The notes under the pieces: generated by a model
What the model was told of the DNA's origin: nothing
Seen by the model: the letters and a program-made list of their open reading frames with translations, nothing else
The model's database searches: none
Origin: Lachnospiraceae bacterium
Lineage (GTDB): Bacteria; Bacillota; Clostridia; Lachnospirales; Lachnospiraceae
DNA: 44,575 nucleotides
NCBI GenBank assembly: GCA_022510605.1
Contig: JAFLTB010000014.1
Coordinates: 1 to 44,575 of the forward strand
Reading direction: 5' to 3'
Shown here: piece by piece, positions 33,978-43,244 of the stretch
Numbering within the stretch: position 1 is the stretch's first letter
How the letters are laid out: every line of letters starts with the position of its first letter
Program-made: the position numbers and the translations under genes

Positions 33978-36377
33978 ATGAGTGAAGAAAAAGAAATCGT
34001 CAAGATATCTGTACGCAGCCTGGTGGAATTTGTTTTCCGGGAAGGGGATATTACTTCCACTGGTTCCGGGGCAAAGAACACGGAGGCTATGCAGCTGGGA
34101 AGCAAAATTCACAGAAAAATACAAAAGAGCATGGGACTTGGCTATGAGGCGGAGGTCTCTCTTTTTACGTTGCAAAAAATGAAAAGTGAGGAGTATTCCA
34201 CGGATTTTTTCTTAAAGATAGAAGGGCGGGCTGACGGGATTTTTCGGGAAAAAGACCGGGTTATGATAGATGAGATTAAGGGTGTCTATCTGGATGTTAT
34301 GGAATTGGAAAAGCCGGTTTTTGTACACAAGGCCCAGGCTATGTGCTATGCCTATATGGTGGCGGAGGCAGAGGACTTGCCCGAGGTGGAGGTACAGGTG
34401 ACGTATTGCAATATGGAGACGGAGCTGATTAACCGTTTTCAGGAAACCTTTACCCGGAAGGAAATTAACGACTGGTTTCTGAATTTAATGGAGCGCTATG
34501 AAAAATGGGCCGTATATGAATATGACTGGAAGAAAAAAAGAAATGCCTCGATTCAGAAACTTGTATTTCCCTTTTCCTACCGTCCGGGTCAGAAAGAACT
34601 GGCGGCCATGACCTATCACACCATTGAGGCTCAAAAGAAACTGTTTATTGAGGCGCCTACCGGGGTAGGAAAGACGATTACCACCGTGTTTCCGGCGGTG
34701 AAAGCCATGGGAGAAGGGCTGTCTGACCGGGTGTTTTACCTGACGGCCAAAACCATTACCAGAACGGTGGCAGAGGAGTGTTTTGCCCTGCTGGGGCAGC
34801 AGAATCTGTGTTTTAAGCCCATTACCATTACGGCAAAGGAAAAAATGTGCATTTTGGAAAAGATTTCCTGCAATCCGGGAGACTGTGAACGAGCGAAAGG
34901 CCACTATGACCGGGTAAATGAAGCCGTATACGATATGTTAATCCATGAGGAAAAACTCACCCGGGAAATTCTTTTATCCTATGCGGAAAAGCACCAGGTC
35001 TGCCCCTTTGAGATGGGGCTGGATGCGGCGCTGTTTGCCGATGCGGTTATCTGTGATTACAATTATGCCTTTGATCCGAATGTATATCTGCGGCGCTTCT
35101 TTTCCACAGAGAAAAAGGGAGACATGGTATTTCTCATTGATGAGGCCCACAATCTGGTAGAGCGGGGACGGGAGATGTATAGTGCCAGACTGGTAAAGGA
35201 GGATTTTCTTGCCATTAAGCGGATTGTGAAAGCCACAGCACGCCACGAGAAGCGCCCGGAGGTGCAGTATAATCTGCGTAAGTTTGAAAAATCGCTGGAG
35301 GCGGCTAACCGCAGTTTATTATCCTGGAAGCATGAGTGTGATGAATTTGAAGTAATAAATGAAGTGGGGATGTTCCAGTTCCAGCTTCTGCGCGTTCTGG
35401 CAGACTATGAGCTGTTTGCCAAAGATTATCCGGTACTGCCGGAGCGGGATACCCTGTTAAACTTCTACTTTGACCTGCGCAACTTTACGGCGGTACTGGA
35501 GCAGCTGGATGACCGGTACAGGATTTATACAGACTATGACAGTGAGGGGAATTTCCGTATTAAATTACAGTGTATGGACCCTTCGGAACGATTAAAAGAG
35601 GTAATGGAACGAGGACGCAGTGCCATCTTGTTTTCCGCCACACTGCTTCCCATCCGTTATTATAAGGAGCAGCTGGGTGGTGAGGAGGGAGACCATGCGG
35701 TCTATGCCGAGTCCTCTTTTTTGCCGGAGCAGAGAAAAATTTTAATTGCCAGGGATGTCACCAGCAAATATACCAGGCGGGGGCAGTCCGAATACCAGCG
35801 CATTGCCAGATACCTGGAAGGCTTTGTCTCTGCCAGAGCCGGAAACTATATGATTTTTTTCCCGTCCTATTCCTTTATGGACCAGGTGATAACCCGGATG
35901 GAGTTGACGGAGAATCAAAAACTGCTGGTGCAGAGTATGGATATGCGGGAGCGGGAAAAGGAGGAGTTTCTTGAATCCTTTGAGGCTGAGAATGAAACCA
36001 GTATTATTGGCTGCTGCGTCATGGGGGGAATCTTCAGCGAGGGAATTGATTTAAAAGAGGACAGACTGATAGGCGCCGCTATTGTAGGCACCGGTCTTCC
36101 TATGGTCTGCCATGAGAGGGAACTGTTCAAAACCTATTATGATGAAAAGAAGGGACAGGGATTTTCCTATGCCTATCTTTATCCCGGAGTGAATAAAGTG
36201 TTCCAGGCGGGCGGCCGGGTGATACGTACAGCTGAGGATAAGGGAGCGATTCTGCTTTTGGATGAACGGTTTTTGAACCGCCAGTATCTGGAATTGTTCC
36301 CACGGGAATGGTTTCCCTATGAGGTAGTGGACGAAAAGAAGATGGGGCAGGAACTGGCGAAATTCTGGGGGGATTGA
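33978..36377 (+). CDS. XPD/DinG-type iron-sulfur DNA helicase with N-terminal PD-(D/E)XK nuclease-like domain
   Basis: In this 799-residue protein, residues 1-~170 have a Cas4/RecB-like nuclease pattern: a His in LGSKIHRKIQ, Asp in GRADGIF (about 85), DEIKG (about 97) and the QAMCYAYM motif. The helicase follows: APTGVGKTITT (about 225), four Cys between about 290 and 341 (KMCIL, SCNPGDC, QVCPFEM) for a 4Fe-4S cluster, CDYNYAFDP, LIDEAHNLVE (about 386), LFSATLLP and GRVIRTAEDKGAILLLDERF. It should unwind DNA 5' to 3' and perhaps cut it, in repair. No ribosome site precedes the ATG, and the -10 box ends six bases before it, so the mRNA is probably leaderless. Its 3' end faces copy B of the repeat element. 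Confidence 0.92.
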   Translation: MSEEKEIVKISVRSLVEFVFREGDITSTGSGAKNTEAMQLGSKIHRKIQKSMGLGYEAEVSLFTLQKMKSEEYSTDFFLKIEGRADGIFREKDRVMIDEIKGVYLDVMELEKPVFVHKAQAMCYAYMVAEAEDLPEVEVQVTYCNMETELINRFQETFTRKEINDWFLNLMERYEKWAVYEYDWKKKRNASIQKLVFPFSYRPGQKELAAMTYHTIEAQKKLFIEAPTGVGKTITTVFPAVKAMGEGLSDRVFYLTAKTITRTVAEECFALLGQQNLCFKPITITAKEKMCILEKISCNPGDCERAKGHYDRVNEAVYDMLIHEEKLTREILLSYAEKHQVCPFEMGLDAALFADAVICDYNYAFDPNVYLRRFFSTEKKGDMVFLIDEAHNLVERGREMYSARLVKEDFLAIKRIVKATARHEKRPEVQYNLRKFEKSLEAANRSLLSWKHECDEFEVINEVGMFQFQLLRVLADYELFAKDYPVLPERDTLLNFYFDLRNFTAVLEQLDDRYRIYTDYDSEGNFRIKLQCMDPSERLKEVMERGRSAILFSATLLPIRYYKEQLGGEEGDHAVYAESSFLPEQRKILIARDVTSKYTRRGQSEYQRIARYLEGFVSARAGNYMIFFPSYSFMDQVITRMELTENQKLLVQSMDMREREKEEFLESFEAENETSIIGCCVMGGIFSEGIDLKEDRLIGAAIVGTGLPMVCHERELFKTYYDEKKGQGFSYAYLYPGVNKVFQAGGRVIRTAEDKGAILLLDERFLNRQYLELFPREWFPYEVVDEKKMGQELAKFWGD

Positions 36378-36485
36378 GGGCGAAAAAGAATAAGGGGAAA
36401 AATAGAGGTTATACTTGAAAATAATGATTGCATATGATATAGTATCAATAGACAAAGATGATAGAATTTGTCATATAAACACAAC

Positions 36486-36521
36486 AAAACCCCAAAGAGC
36501 TGCTTCTCTTTGGGGTTTTTT
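36486..36521. terminator. Bidirectional terminator of copy B and helicase gene
   Basis: AAAACCCCAAAGAG pairs perfectly with CTCTTTGGGGTTTT (14 bp), with T6 on the + side. It ends both the helicase transcript (+) and the peptide transcript (-). Confidence 0.87.
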
Positions 36522-36561
36522 CTCCGTTAGCGGTGGAGTAACCGTTTAGGCTAGTTACCGA

Positions 36562-36648
36562 CTATTCCTCTCCATCTAGCCATTTGCATATGTAGTAAGC
36601 CACTACACCTGCTCCGACAGAGAGTAAGAATGATAGAATATAAGTCAT
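36562..36648 (-). CDS. 28-residue membrane peptide, type I toxin-like (copy B)
   Basis: This is the same peptide as copy A except for the last residue (ending LDGEE). At least eight codons differ from copy A only at the third position. The ribosome site is a run of eight G about six bases before the ATG, complementary to a CCCCT upstream in the leader. The 5'-3' pairing GTTACCG/CGGTAAC is preserved. It is a hydrophobic single helix with a K-W-L-D charged end, and the function is unproven. Confidence 0.8.
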   Translation of the reverse strand: MTYILSFLLSVGAGVVAYYICKWLDGEE

Positions 36649-36695
36649 ATAAACCCCCCCCTTTCTGATACCAGTTTAGGGGCGGTAACGAATGG

Positions 36696-36724
36696 ATTAT
36701 ATCATCTTTACAGGAGTTGGTGAA
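36696..36724 (-). promoter_or_regulatory. Promoter of small peptide gene, copy B
   Basis: On the minus strand: TTCACC (36719-36724), a 17-base spacer and TATAAT (36696-36701), with TGA just before the -10 (extended -10), as in copy A. Confidence 0.75.
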
Positions 36725-36750
36725 CAACGGTTTAGCGCATTTTAACCCAC

Positions 36751-36784
36751 AAAAAGGCCTTCCGAGTATGCCAGGAAGGCCTTT
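36751..36784 (-). terminator. Terminator of the sugar-transferase gene and 5' boundary of copy B
   Basis: AAAGGCCTTCC (36753-36763) and GGAAGGCCTTT (36774-36784) are perfectly complementary (11 bp, 10-base loop), with a T5 run on the minus strand. It ends the upstream transcript and insulates the peptide promoter. Confidence 0.85.
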
Positions 36785-36837
36785 ATTTCGTAATGAATCG
36801 GGTTGCCGTTTTACGCTGAATTATATCAGGATTTTCT

Positions 36838-38268
<1,431 letters not shown>

Positions 38269-38300
38269 AGCGCAGTCGTCCTTTCATGAAAAGTACCGTG

Positions 38301-38334
38301 TATAAATCATTACAAGTTATAAATCATTACAAGT
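38301..38334. repeat. Perfect tandem duplication of a 17-bp unit
   Basis: TATAAATCATTACAAGT occurs twice without a gap (38301-38317, 38318-38334), between the divergent sugar-transferase and HtrA genes. It could be a regulator site or part of a promoter on either strand. Confidence 0.9.
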
Positions 38335-38436
38335 ATATACCATTTTGTGACATTTCACAATAAAATTTTTTTTCACAAACTAAACACAATTAGTGATTAT
38401 AATAGGCAGTAACTTAAGAAGAAGGGGTGCAGTCTC

Positions 38437-39960
38437 ATGGATGAAAGAGAATACAATAATGAAAATGAGAGGGAAACGGGCTTTGTCATGTCAGAAAGTC
38501 CGGTTTCACAAGAAAGTCCGGTTTCACAGGACAGTCCGGTTTCACAAGACAGCTCGGCTCCGCAGGATAGTCCCCAGCCGATGCCATCGGAGGACAATAT
38601 TTACCGTTTTCAAAACATATCACCACAAAAACCGGTGAAGGAAAAAACGGAGAAAGGGTCAGGATGGGCAGATGGCAGCGGAAAAGGCTTTGGAAAGGTT
38701 ATAATCAGCGCAGTGGTATTTGGCGTTGTGGCTGCGGTGTGTTTTTTTGGCATCACGGCACTGTTAGGCCTGTTCACCGGGAGCAGAGAACCCGTAGCCC
38801 AGAGCAATTCCAATAGTGGAAGCATTCCGCTTACTACTGTTTCCGGTACGGCTGCCGGCGGTATGACGGATGTATCCGGTATTGTGGAGCAGGTTATGCC
38901 ATCGATTGTGGCGATTACAGAGACCAGCATGCAGTCCACTTATTTTGGGGAATATCCTTCCCAGGGAGCAGGCTCCGGATTTATTGTAAAGCAGGATGAT
39001 GACCAGCTTTTGATTGTCACCAACAACCATGTAGTGGAGGGTGCGGATAAAATATCGGTGCAGTTCAATGATGGTGAGAGTGCCGATGCGGAGATAAAAG
39101 GAACCAGCGCATCCAACGACCTGGCCGTTATTACAGTAGACCTGAAAGAATTGAAGGATTCCACGAAGAGCAGCATTAAAGTGGCTTCCCTGGGCAATTC
39201 GGATGAGGCCAAGGTGGGGCAGATGGTAATCGCCATTGGTAATGCACTGGGATATGGACAGTCCGTGACAGTGGGCTATGTGAGTGCGAAAAATCGTGAG
39301 ATTTCCAGTTCAGATGGCAGCTCAGGCAAAACTACCACACAGATTCTGATGCAGACGGATGCCGCAATCAATCCGGGCAACAGCGGTGGTGCCCTCATTG
39401 ACACAAGAGGCAATGTAATTGGTATTAACTCATCCAAATATTTCAGTTATGGCTCCACCAATGTAGAGGGAATGGGATATGCCATTCCTATGAGTGATGC
39501 CGTTTCGGTTATTAATGACCTGATGAACAAAGAGGTACTCAAGGATAATGAAAAAGGGTATCTCGGTATTACCGGAAGCAATATTGGAGAAACTCAAAAT
39601 GAGAATTATGGCATTCCGATTGGTGTCTATGTCCGGGCAGTATCGGATACAGGAGCCGCTTACAAGGCCGGAATCAAGCGGGGCGATGTGATTACCAAAA
39701 TCAATGACCGGACGGTGAAAACCATCGAGGAGGTTCAGGAAATCGTAAATAACACAAAGGTGGGTACTACCATTAACGTGACAGTTATGCGAAGCGATGA
39801 TGGTGAATATAAGGAAAAAACCATAAAGGTTACATTGAAGAGCAGAGATACGCTGGACGGACTGGAGGGGGAATCAGAAAGCAGTCCCCAGAGCGGCTAT
39901 AACAATGAAAGCCAGAATGATGACTCTCAGGTATTTCCGTGGGGAAACAGTATTTACTAA
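38437..39960 (+). CDS. HtrA/DegP-like membrane serine protease with PDZ domain
   Basis: In this 507-residue protein, a cytoplasmic N-terminus of ~80 residues contains a six-residue repeat (SPVSQ-E/D) encoded by 18-bp DNA repeats. A transmembrane helix (VIISAVVFGVVAAVCFFGIT) is followed by the protease domain with His in TNNHVVEGAD, Asp in SNDLAVITVD and Ser in NPGNSGGALID. One PDZ domain (about 375-465: GVYVRAVSDTGAAYKAGIKR) and a short acidic tail end it. It degrades or guards misfolded exported proteins. The ATG follows AAGAAGGGG. A TATAAT at 38398-38403 is the likely -10. A 13-bp hairpin after the gene may terminate it. Confidence 0.95.
   Translation: MDEREYNNENERETGFVMSESPVSQESPVSQDSPVSQDSSAPQDSPQPMPSEDNIYRFQNISPQKPVKEKTEKGSGWADGSGKGFGKVIISAVVFGVVAAVCFFGITALLGLFTGSREPVAQSNSNSGSIPLTTVSGTAAGGMTDVSGIVEQVMPSIVAITETSMQSTYFGEYPSQGAGSGFIVKQDDDQLLIVTNNHVVEGADKISVQFNDGESADAEIKGTSASNDLAVITVDLKELKDSTKSSIKVASLGNSDEAKVGQMVIAIGNALGYGQSVTVGYVSAKNREISSSDGSSGKTTTQILMQTDAAINPGNSGGALIDTRGNVIGINSSKYFSYGSTNVEGMGYAIPMSDAVSVINDLMNKEVLKDNEKGYLGITGSNIGETQNENYGIPIGVYVRAVSDTGAAYKAGIKRGDVITKINDRTVKTIEEVQEIVNNTKVGTTINVTVMRSDDGEYKEKTIKVTLKSRDTLDGLEGESESSPQSGYNNESQNDDSQVFPWGNSIY
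38497..38568 (+). repeat. 18-bp tandem repeats in the HtrA N-terminus
   Basis: Three near-identical 18-bp units (AGTCCGGTTTCACAAGAA-like) and a fourth diverged unit encode S-P-V-S-Q-E/D repeats. Copy number could vary by slippage. Confidence 0.85.
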
Positions 39961-39981
39961 AATACAAAAATCGTGTATAAT
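39953..39981 (+). promoter_or_regulatory. Probable clpX promoter
   Basis: TTTACT (39953-39958), a 17-base spacer and TATAAT (39976-39981). It starts inside the last codons of the HtrA gene and abuts the hairpin at 39982. Confidence 0.65.
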
Positions 39982-40013
39982 AAATCCCATCACAGGCAAT
40001 TGTGGTGGGATTT
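39982..40013 (+). terminator. Hairpin between htrA-like gene and clpX
   Basis: AAATCCCATCACA pairs with TGTGGTGGGATTT (13 bp, one G-U) around GGCAAT. Only TTT follows, so termination would be partial; the clpX promoter overlaps its left edge. Confidence 0.6.
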
Positions 40014-40059
40014 GCTGTGTATTTACAAAAAGCAAAGAGACAATGGTGCAGGAGGGACT

Positions 40060-41445
40060 ATGAGCGAGGAAATCAAAGATATAGATCGGGATGGAAAAGA
40101 CGATGAACAGCGGGATGGCTATGAGAAGGTCTGCTATATGTGCCATCGGCCGGAGAGCAAGGTAGATAAGATGATTACCATTCCCAACAATATTACTATC
40201 TGCTCTGATTGTATGCAGAAAACCTTTGACCAGATTGGCATGCAGGGAATACCGGTGCAATTTTCCGGTTTGGACGCCATGAATCTGGGGAGTATGGGAC
40301 TGGAGCCGCCGGAGGAATTTCAGAAGCGTCATGCAGTGAAGACAAAAAGGAAGAAAAAGAAGGAACAGCCGGCACTGGATATCAGAAATCTTCCAGCGCC
40401 CCATGTCATTAAGGGCAATCTGGATGAGTATGTCGTGGGACAGGAGCAGGCGAAAAAAGTTATTTCCGTAGGAGTTTATAATCACTACAAACGGGTTTTG
40501 GCGGAAAACGCTGAAGATGATATAGAAATTGAGAAATCCAATATGCTGATGTTAGGCCCTACCGGAAGTGGTAAAACCTTTATGGTAAAAACCATGGCGA
40601 AGCTGCTGCAAGTGCCTTTAGCCATTACCGATGCCACTGCCCTGACAGAGGCCGGCTACATCGGCGACGATGTGGAAAGCGTAATTTCCAAACTGTTGGC
40701 CAATGCCGACAACGATGTGGAGCTGGCAGAGAGAGGCATTGTCTACATTGACGAGATTGACAAAATTGCCAAAAAGCAGAATACCAACAGCCGGGATGTC
40801 AGCGGCGAGTCTGTCCAGCAGGCATTACTGAAACTGCTGGAAGGAGCCGATGTGGAAGTGCCGGTAGGTGCCAGCAATAAAAATGCCATGGTGCCTATGA
40901 CTACAGTGAATACCAGCCACATTCTCTTTATCTGTGGTGGTGCCTTTCCGGGGCTGGAGGATATTATCAAAAAACGCCTGACCAGCCAGGGGACCATGGG
41001 ATTTGGTTCGGAATTACGGGATAAATATGATAATGACAGAGATATTTTCTCCCGGGTAGAGACAGAAGATATTCGGGAATACGGTCTGATTCCGGAATTT
41101 ATTGGACGTCTCCCTATTGTTTTCTCTCTTCAGGCTATGGATGAGGAACTGTTAGTTAAGGTATTGACAGAACCAAAGAATGCCATCGTAAAACAGTACC
41201 ACAAATTACTGGAAATGGACGAAGTGGACTTGGAATTTGAGGAAGAGGCCCTTCATGCGGTGGCCAGACGGGCGGCGAAGAAAAAGACGGGGGCCAGAGC
41301 CCTCCGCTCCATCATTGAGGAATTTATGATGGACATTATGTATGAGATTCCCAAGGATGAAATGATTGGCAAGGTAGTAATCACCAGAGACTATATTGAG
41401 GGTAAAGGAGCTCCGGCTATTCTCATGAGGGGAAATCACGGGTAA
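40060..41445 (+). CDS. clpX: ClpX, ATP-dependent unfoldase of ClpXP
   Basis: This 461-residue protein has a four-Cys zinc-binding domain (Cys25, 28, 48, 51: CYMC and CSDC) that recruits adaptors and substrates. The AAA+ domain has Walker A MLGPTGSGKTFMVKTMA (about 166), YIGDDVESVISKLL, Walker B GIVYIDEIDKIAKKQ, pore loops near FICGGAFPGLEDII, and the C-terminal KTGARALRSIIEEFMMDIMY. It unfolds proteins for ClpP; clpP is not in this window. The ATG with GGAGGG just upstream is chosen; the frame is open for 29 more codons upstream without support. It has a longer linker after the zinc domain than most ClpX. Confidence 0.96.
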   Translation: MSEEIKDIDRDGKDDEQRDGYEKVCYMCHRPESKVDKMITIPNNITICSDCMQKTFDQIGMQGIPVQFSGLDAMNLGSMGLEPPEEFQKRHAVKTKRKKKKEQPALDIRNLPAPHVIKGNLDEYVVGQEQAKKVISVGVYNHYKRVLAENAEDDIEIEKSNMLMLGPTGSGKTFMVKTMAKLLQVPLAITDATALTEAGYIGDDVESVISKLLANADNDVELAERGIVYIDEIDKIAKKQNTNSRDVSGESVQQALLKLLEGADVEVPVGASNKNAMVPMTTVNTSHILFICGGAFPGLEDIIKKRLTSQGTMGFGSELRDKYDNDRDIFSRVETEDIREYGLIPEFIGRLPIVFSLQAMDEELLVKVLTEPKNAIVKQYHKLLEMDEVDLEFEEEALHAVARRAAKKKTGARALRSIIEEFMMDIMYEIPKDEMIGKVVITRDYIEGKGAPAILMRGNHG

Positions 41446-41456
41446 TAGAATATTGG

Positions 41457-41504
41457 AAATGCTCTCTGCGTATATTGAAAAAAAGCGCAGGGGGCATTTT
41501 TTTT
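41457..41504 (+). terminator. Terminator of clpX
   Basis: AAATGCTCTCTGCG pairs with CGCAGGGGGCATTT (14 bp, two wobble pairs), with a run of eight T (41497-41504). Its 3' arm also holds the only ribosome-site-like sequence for the next gene. Confidence 0.88.
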
Positions 41505-43158
41505 GACCTGTAAGGAAGCAGTCTATTCGGAAAATGTACTGGATTATATTATAAGTAATTATCGGGGAGAAGGATATGTCAGGGCATATTACAACCCCGA
41601 TTGTTACATGGCCTATGACAATATTCAGGCGGTTATTTATCAGGAAATACAGCAGATTAACAGCGAAAATATTGAAAAGTATGGTTTTTCTGCCATACCC
41701 AATGTATATGGCCTGATGAGTGAGGAGGCTTTAGAGGACAGCGGAGTGCTGCGGATTCGCAGACAGCCTTATCTGGATTTGTATGGACAGGGGATTCTGA
41801 TTGGCATAGTGGATACGGGAATTGATTTTACTCATGAAGCATTTATAAATGCAGACAACACCACGAGGATTGTATCGCTCTGGGACCAGACAATCCTGGA
41901 AGGGGACGGGACGGAACAGTTTCCCTATGGCCGGGTATACGGGAGGGAGGAGATAAATCAGGCGCTGGGAGAGGAAAATCCACAGAGCCTGATTCAGTCC
42001 CGGGATGAAATCGGACATGGCACCTTCCTGGCAGGAGTGGCGGCAGGCAATGAAAACGAAAGGGAGGAGTTCTCCGGCGTGGCGCCATTGGCGGAGCTGG
42101 TCATCGTAAAATGTAAGCAGGCAAAGAACAGTTACCGGGAATATTATGGTATACCTGGAGATGTGCCGGCATTTCAGGAAAATGACATTATGGCGGGAGT
42201 GGCCTATGTTCTGGATGTAGCCCGACGGGAACGCCGTCCGGTGGCAATCTGTGTGGGAATGGGAACCAATATGTGTACTCATGACGGTGATTCCAATCTT
42301 CCGGTCTTTATGGACCGATATACGGCTGTTCAGGACGTGGCCATGGTTGCCTGTGCAGGAAACGAGGGAAATGCCAGACATCACCATCATATCACCAGGC
42401 GGGAGGAAAGCATTGGCATTGATGTGGAAGGGGATTTGGATGGCTTTATGAGCCAGCTGTGGTGGCAGACACCGGGTAATCTGACGCTCAGCATTACCTC
42501 TCCCAGTGGAGATACCCTGACAGATGTCAGAGCGGTTTCGGGAACCAGACGGCGAAGGGTGTTCGTTCAGGAAAACACTGCAGTAGAACTGTATTTTGGC
42601 ATTGCCCAGGAGCAGACCCGTTCCCAGGTGGTGGTGTTTCGGTTTATATCACCTAAGGCGGGCGTCTGGAAAGTGAATGTCTCCTTTACCCATGCCAATG
42701 TGGATTTTCACATGTGGCTGCCCATTCGTCAGTTTTTGAGTTCCGAGGTCTTTTTTCTGGAGCCGGAGCCGGACGTCACCATATGCAATCCGGGGAGTGG
42801 AAGAAACCTCATTGCCGTATCGGCTTATAATACAGCAAATGACGCCCTGTATTTGCAGGCCAGCAGGGGATTTACCCCCTCCGGAAATGTAAAGCCGGAG
42901 GTGGTGGCGCCGGGAGTGAACCTGACCGGGCCCTATCCCCGCGGAATGTACGGAACCATGACAGGCACCAGCGTGGCGGCAGCTCTTACTACGGGTATCA
43001 GTGCGCTGTGTATGCAGCGGTACAGCGCTTACAGTATTAGCGGAATTTCGGTAAAAGAGGTGCTGATTCGGGGAGCTGTGCCCCGGGGAATACCCTATCC
43101 CAATACGGAGTGGGGCTATGGTATGGTAGATGCCTATGCCAGTGTAACGCAGGATTGA
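41503..43158 (+). CDS. S8-family (subtilisin/CspC-like) serine protease
   Basis: This 551-residue protein has a subtilisin-type triad: Asp in IGIVDTGIDFTH (about residue 105), His in EIGHGTFLAGVAAG (about 174) and Ser in MTGTSVAAALTTG (about 489). A long insert domain between them (about 300-430) is typical of the Csp-like S8 family found in Clostridia. It has no signal peptide, so it is probably cytoplasmic or spore-associated; the substrate is unknown. The N-terminus (TCKEAVYSENVLDYI) fits the family from the first codon, and the only in-frame start there is TTG at 41503, inside the T-run of the clpX terminator, with AGGGGG eight bases upstream. Confidence 0.9.
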   Translation: MTCKEAVYSENVLDYIISNYRGEGYVRAYYNPDCYMAYDNIQAVIYQEIQQINSENIEKYGFSAIPNVYGLMSEEALEDSGVLRIRRQPYLDLYGQGILIGIVDTGIDFTHEAFINADNTTRIVSLWDQTILEGDGTEQFPYGRVYGREEINQALGEENPQSLIQSRDEIGHGTFLAGVAAGNENEREEFSGVAPLAELVIVKCKQAKNSYREYYGIPGDVPAFQENDIMAGVAYVLDVARRERRPVAICVGMGTNMCTHDGDSNLPVFMDRYTAVQDVAMVACAGNEGNARHHHHITRREESIGIDVEGDLDGFMSQLWWQTPGNLTLSITSPSGDTLTDVRAVSGTRRRRVFVQENTAVELYFGIAQEQTRSQVVVFRFISPKAGVWKVNVSFTHANVDFHMWLPIRQFLSSEVFFLEPEPDVTICNPGSGRNLIAVSAYNTANDALYLQASRGFTPSGNVKPEVVAPGVNLTGPYPRGMYGTMTGTSVAAALTTGISALCMQRYSAYSISGISVKEVLIRGAVPRGIPYPNTEWGYGMVDAYASVTQD

Positions 43159-43244
43159 CAGAAAAAAGGAAATGGGTTAAAGTTAAGGGAAATAAAAGTT
43201 CTCCGGGGAATCAGACTCGCTGACGCTTCGGAATGGAGGTCCGT

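Larger units (their letters stand above)
36427..36825 (-). repeat. Duplicated ~400-bp element, copy B (inverted relative to copy A)
   Basis: The reverse complement aligns with 30933-31330 over its full length. It keeps the same order: terminator (36751-36784), promoter (36696-36724), peptide gene, terminator (36486-36521). The 3' untranslated part just after the stop (about 30 bases) is identical to copy A, more conserved than the coding third positions. Confidence 0.93.

Noticed and set aside
39973-40059. 29-codon extension of ClpX
   Set aside because: It would translate the promoter -10 and the hairpin; ClpX family begins at the zinc domain after the ATG at 40060.
43159-43244. T-box or other riboswitch before hisC
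   Set aside because: The gap is too short and has no T-box sequence or terminator.
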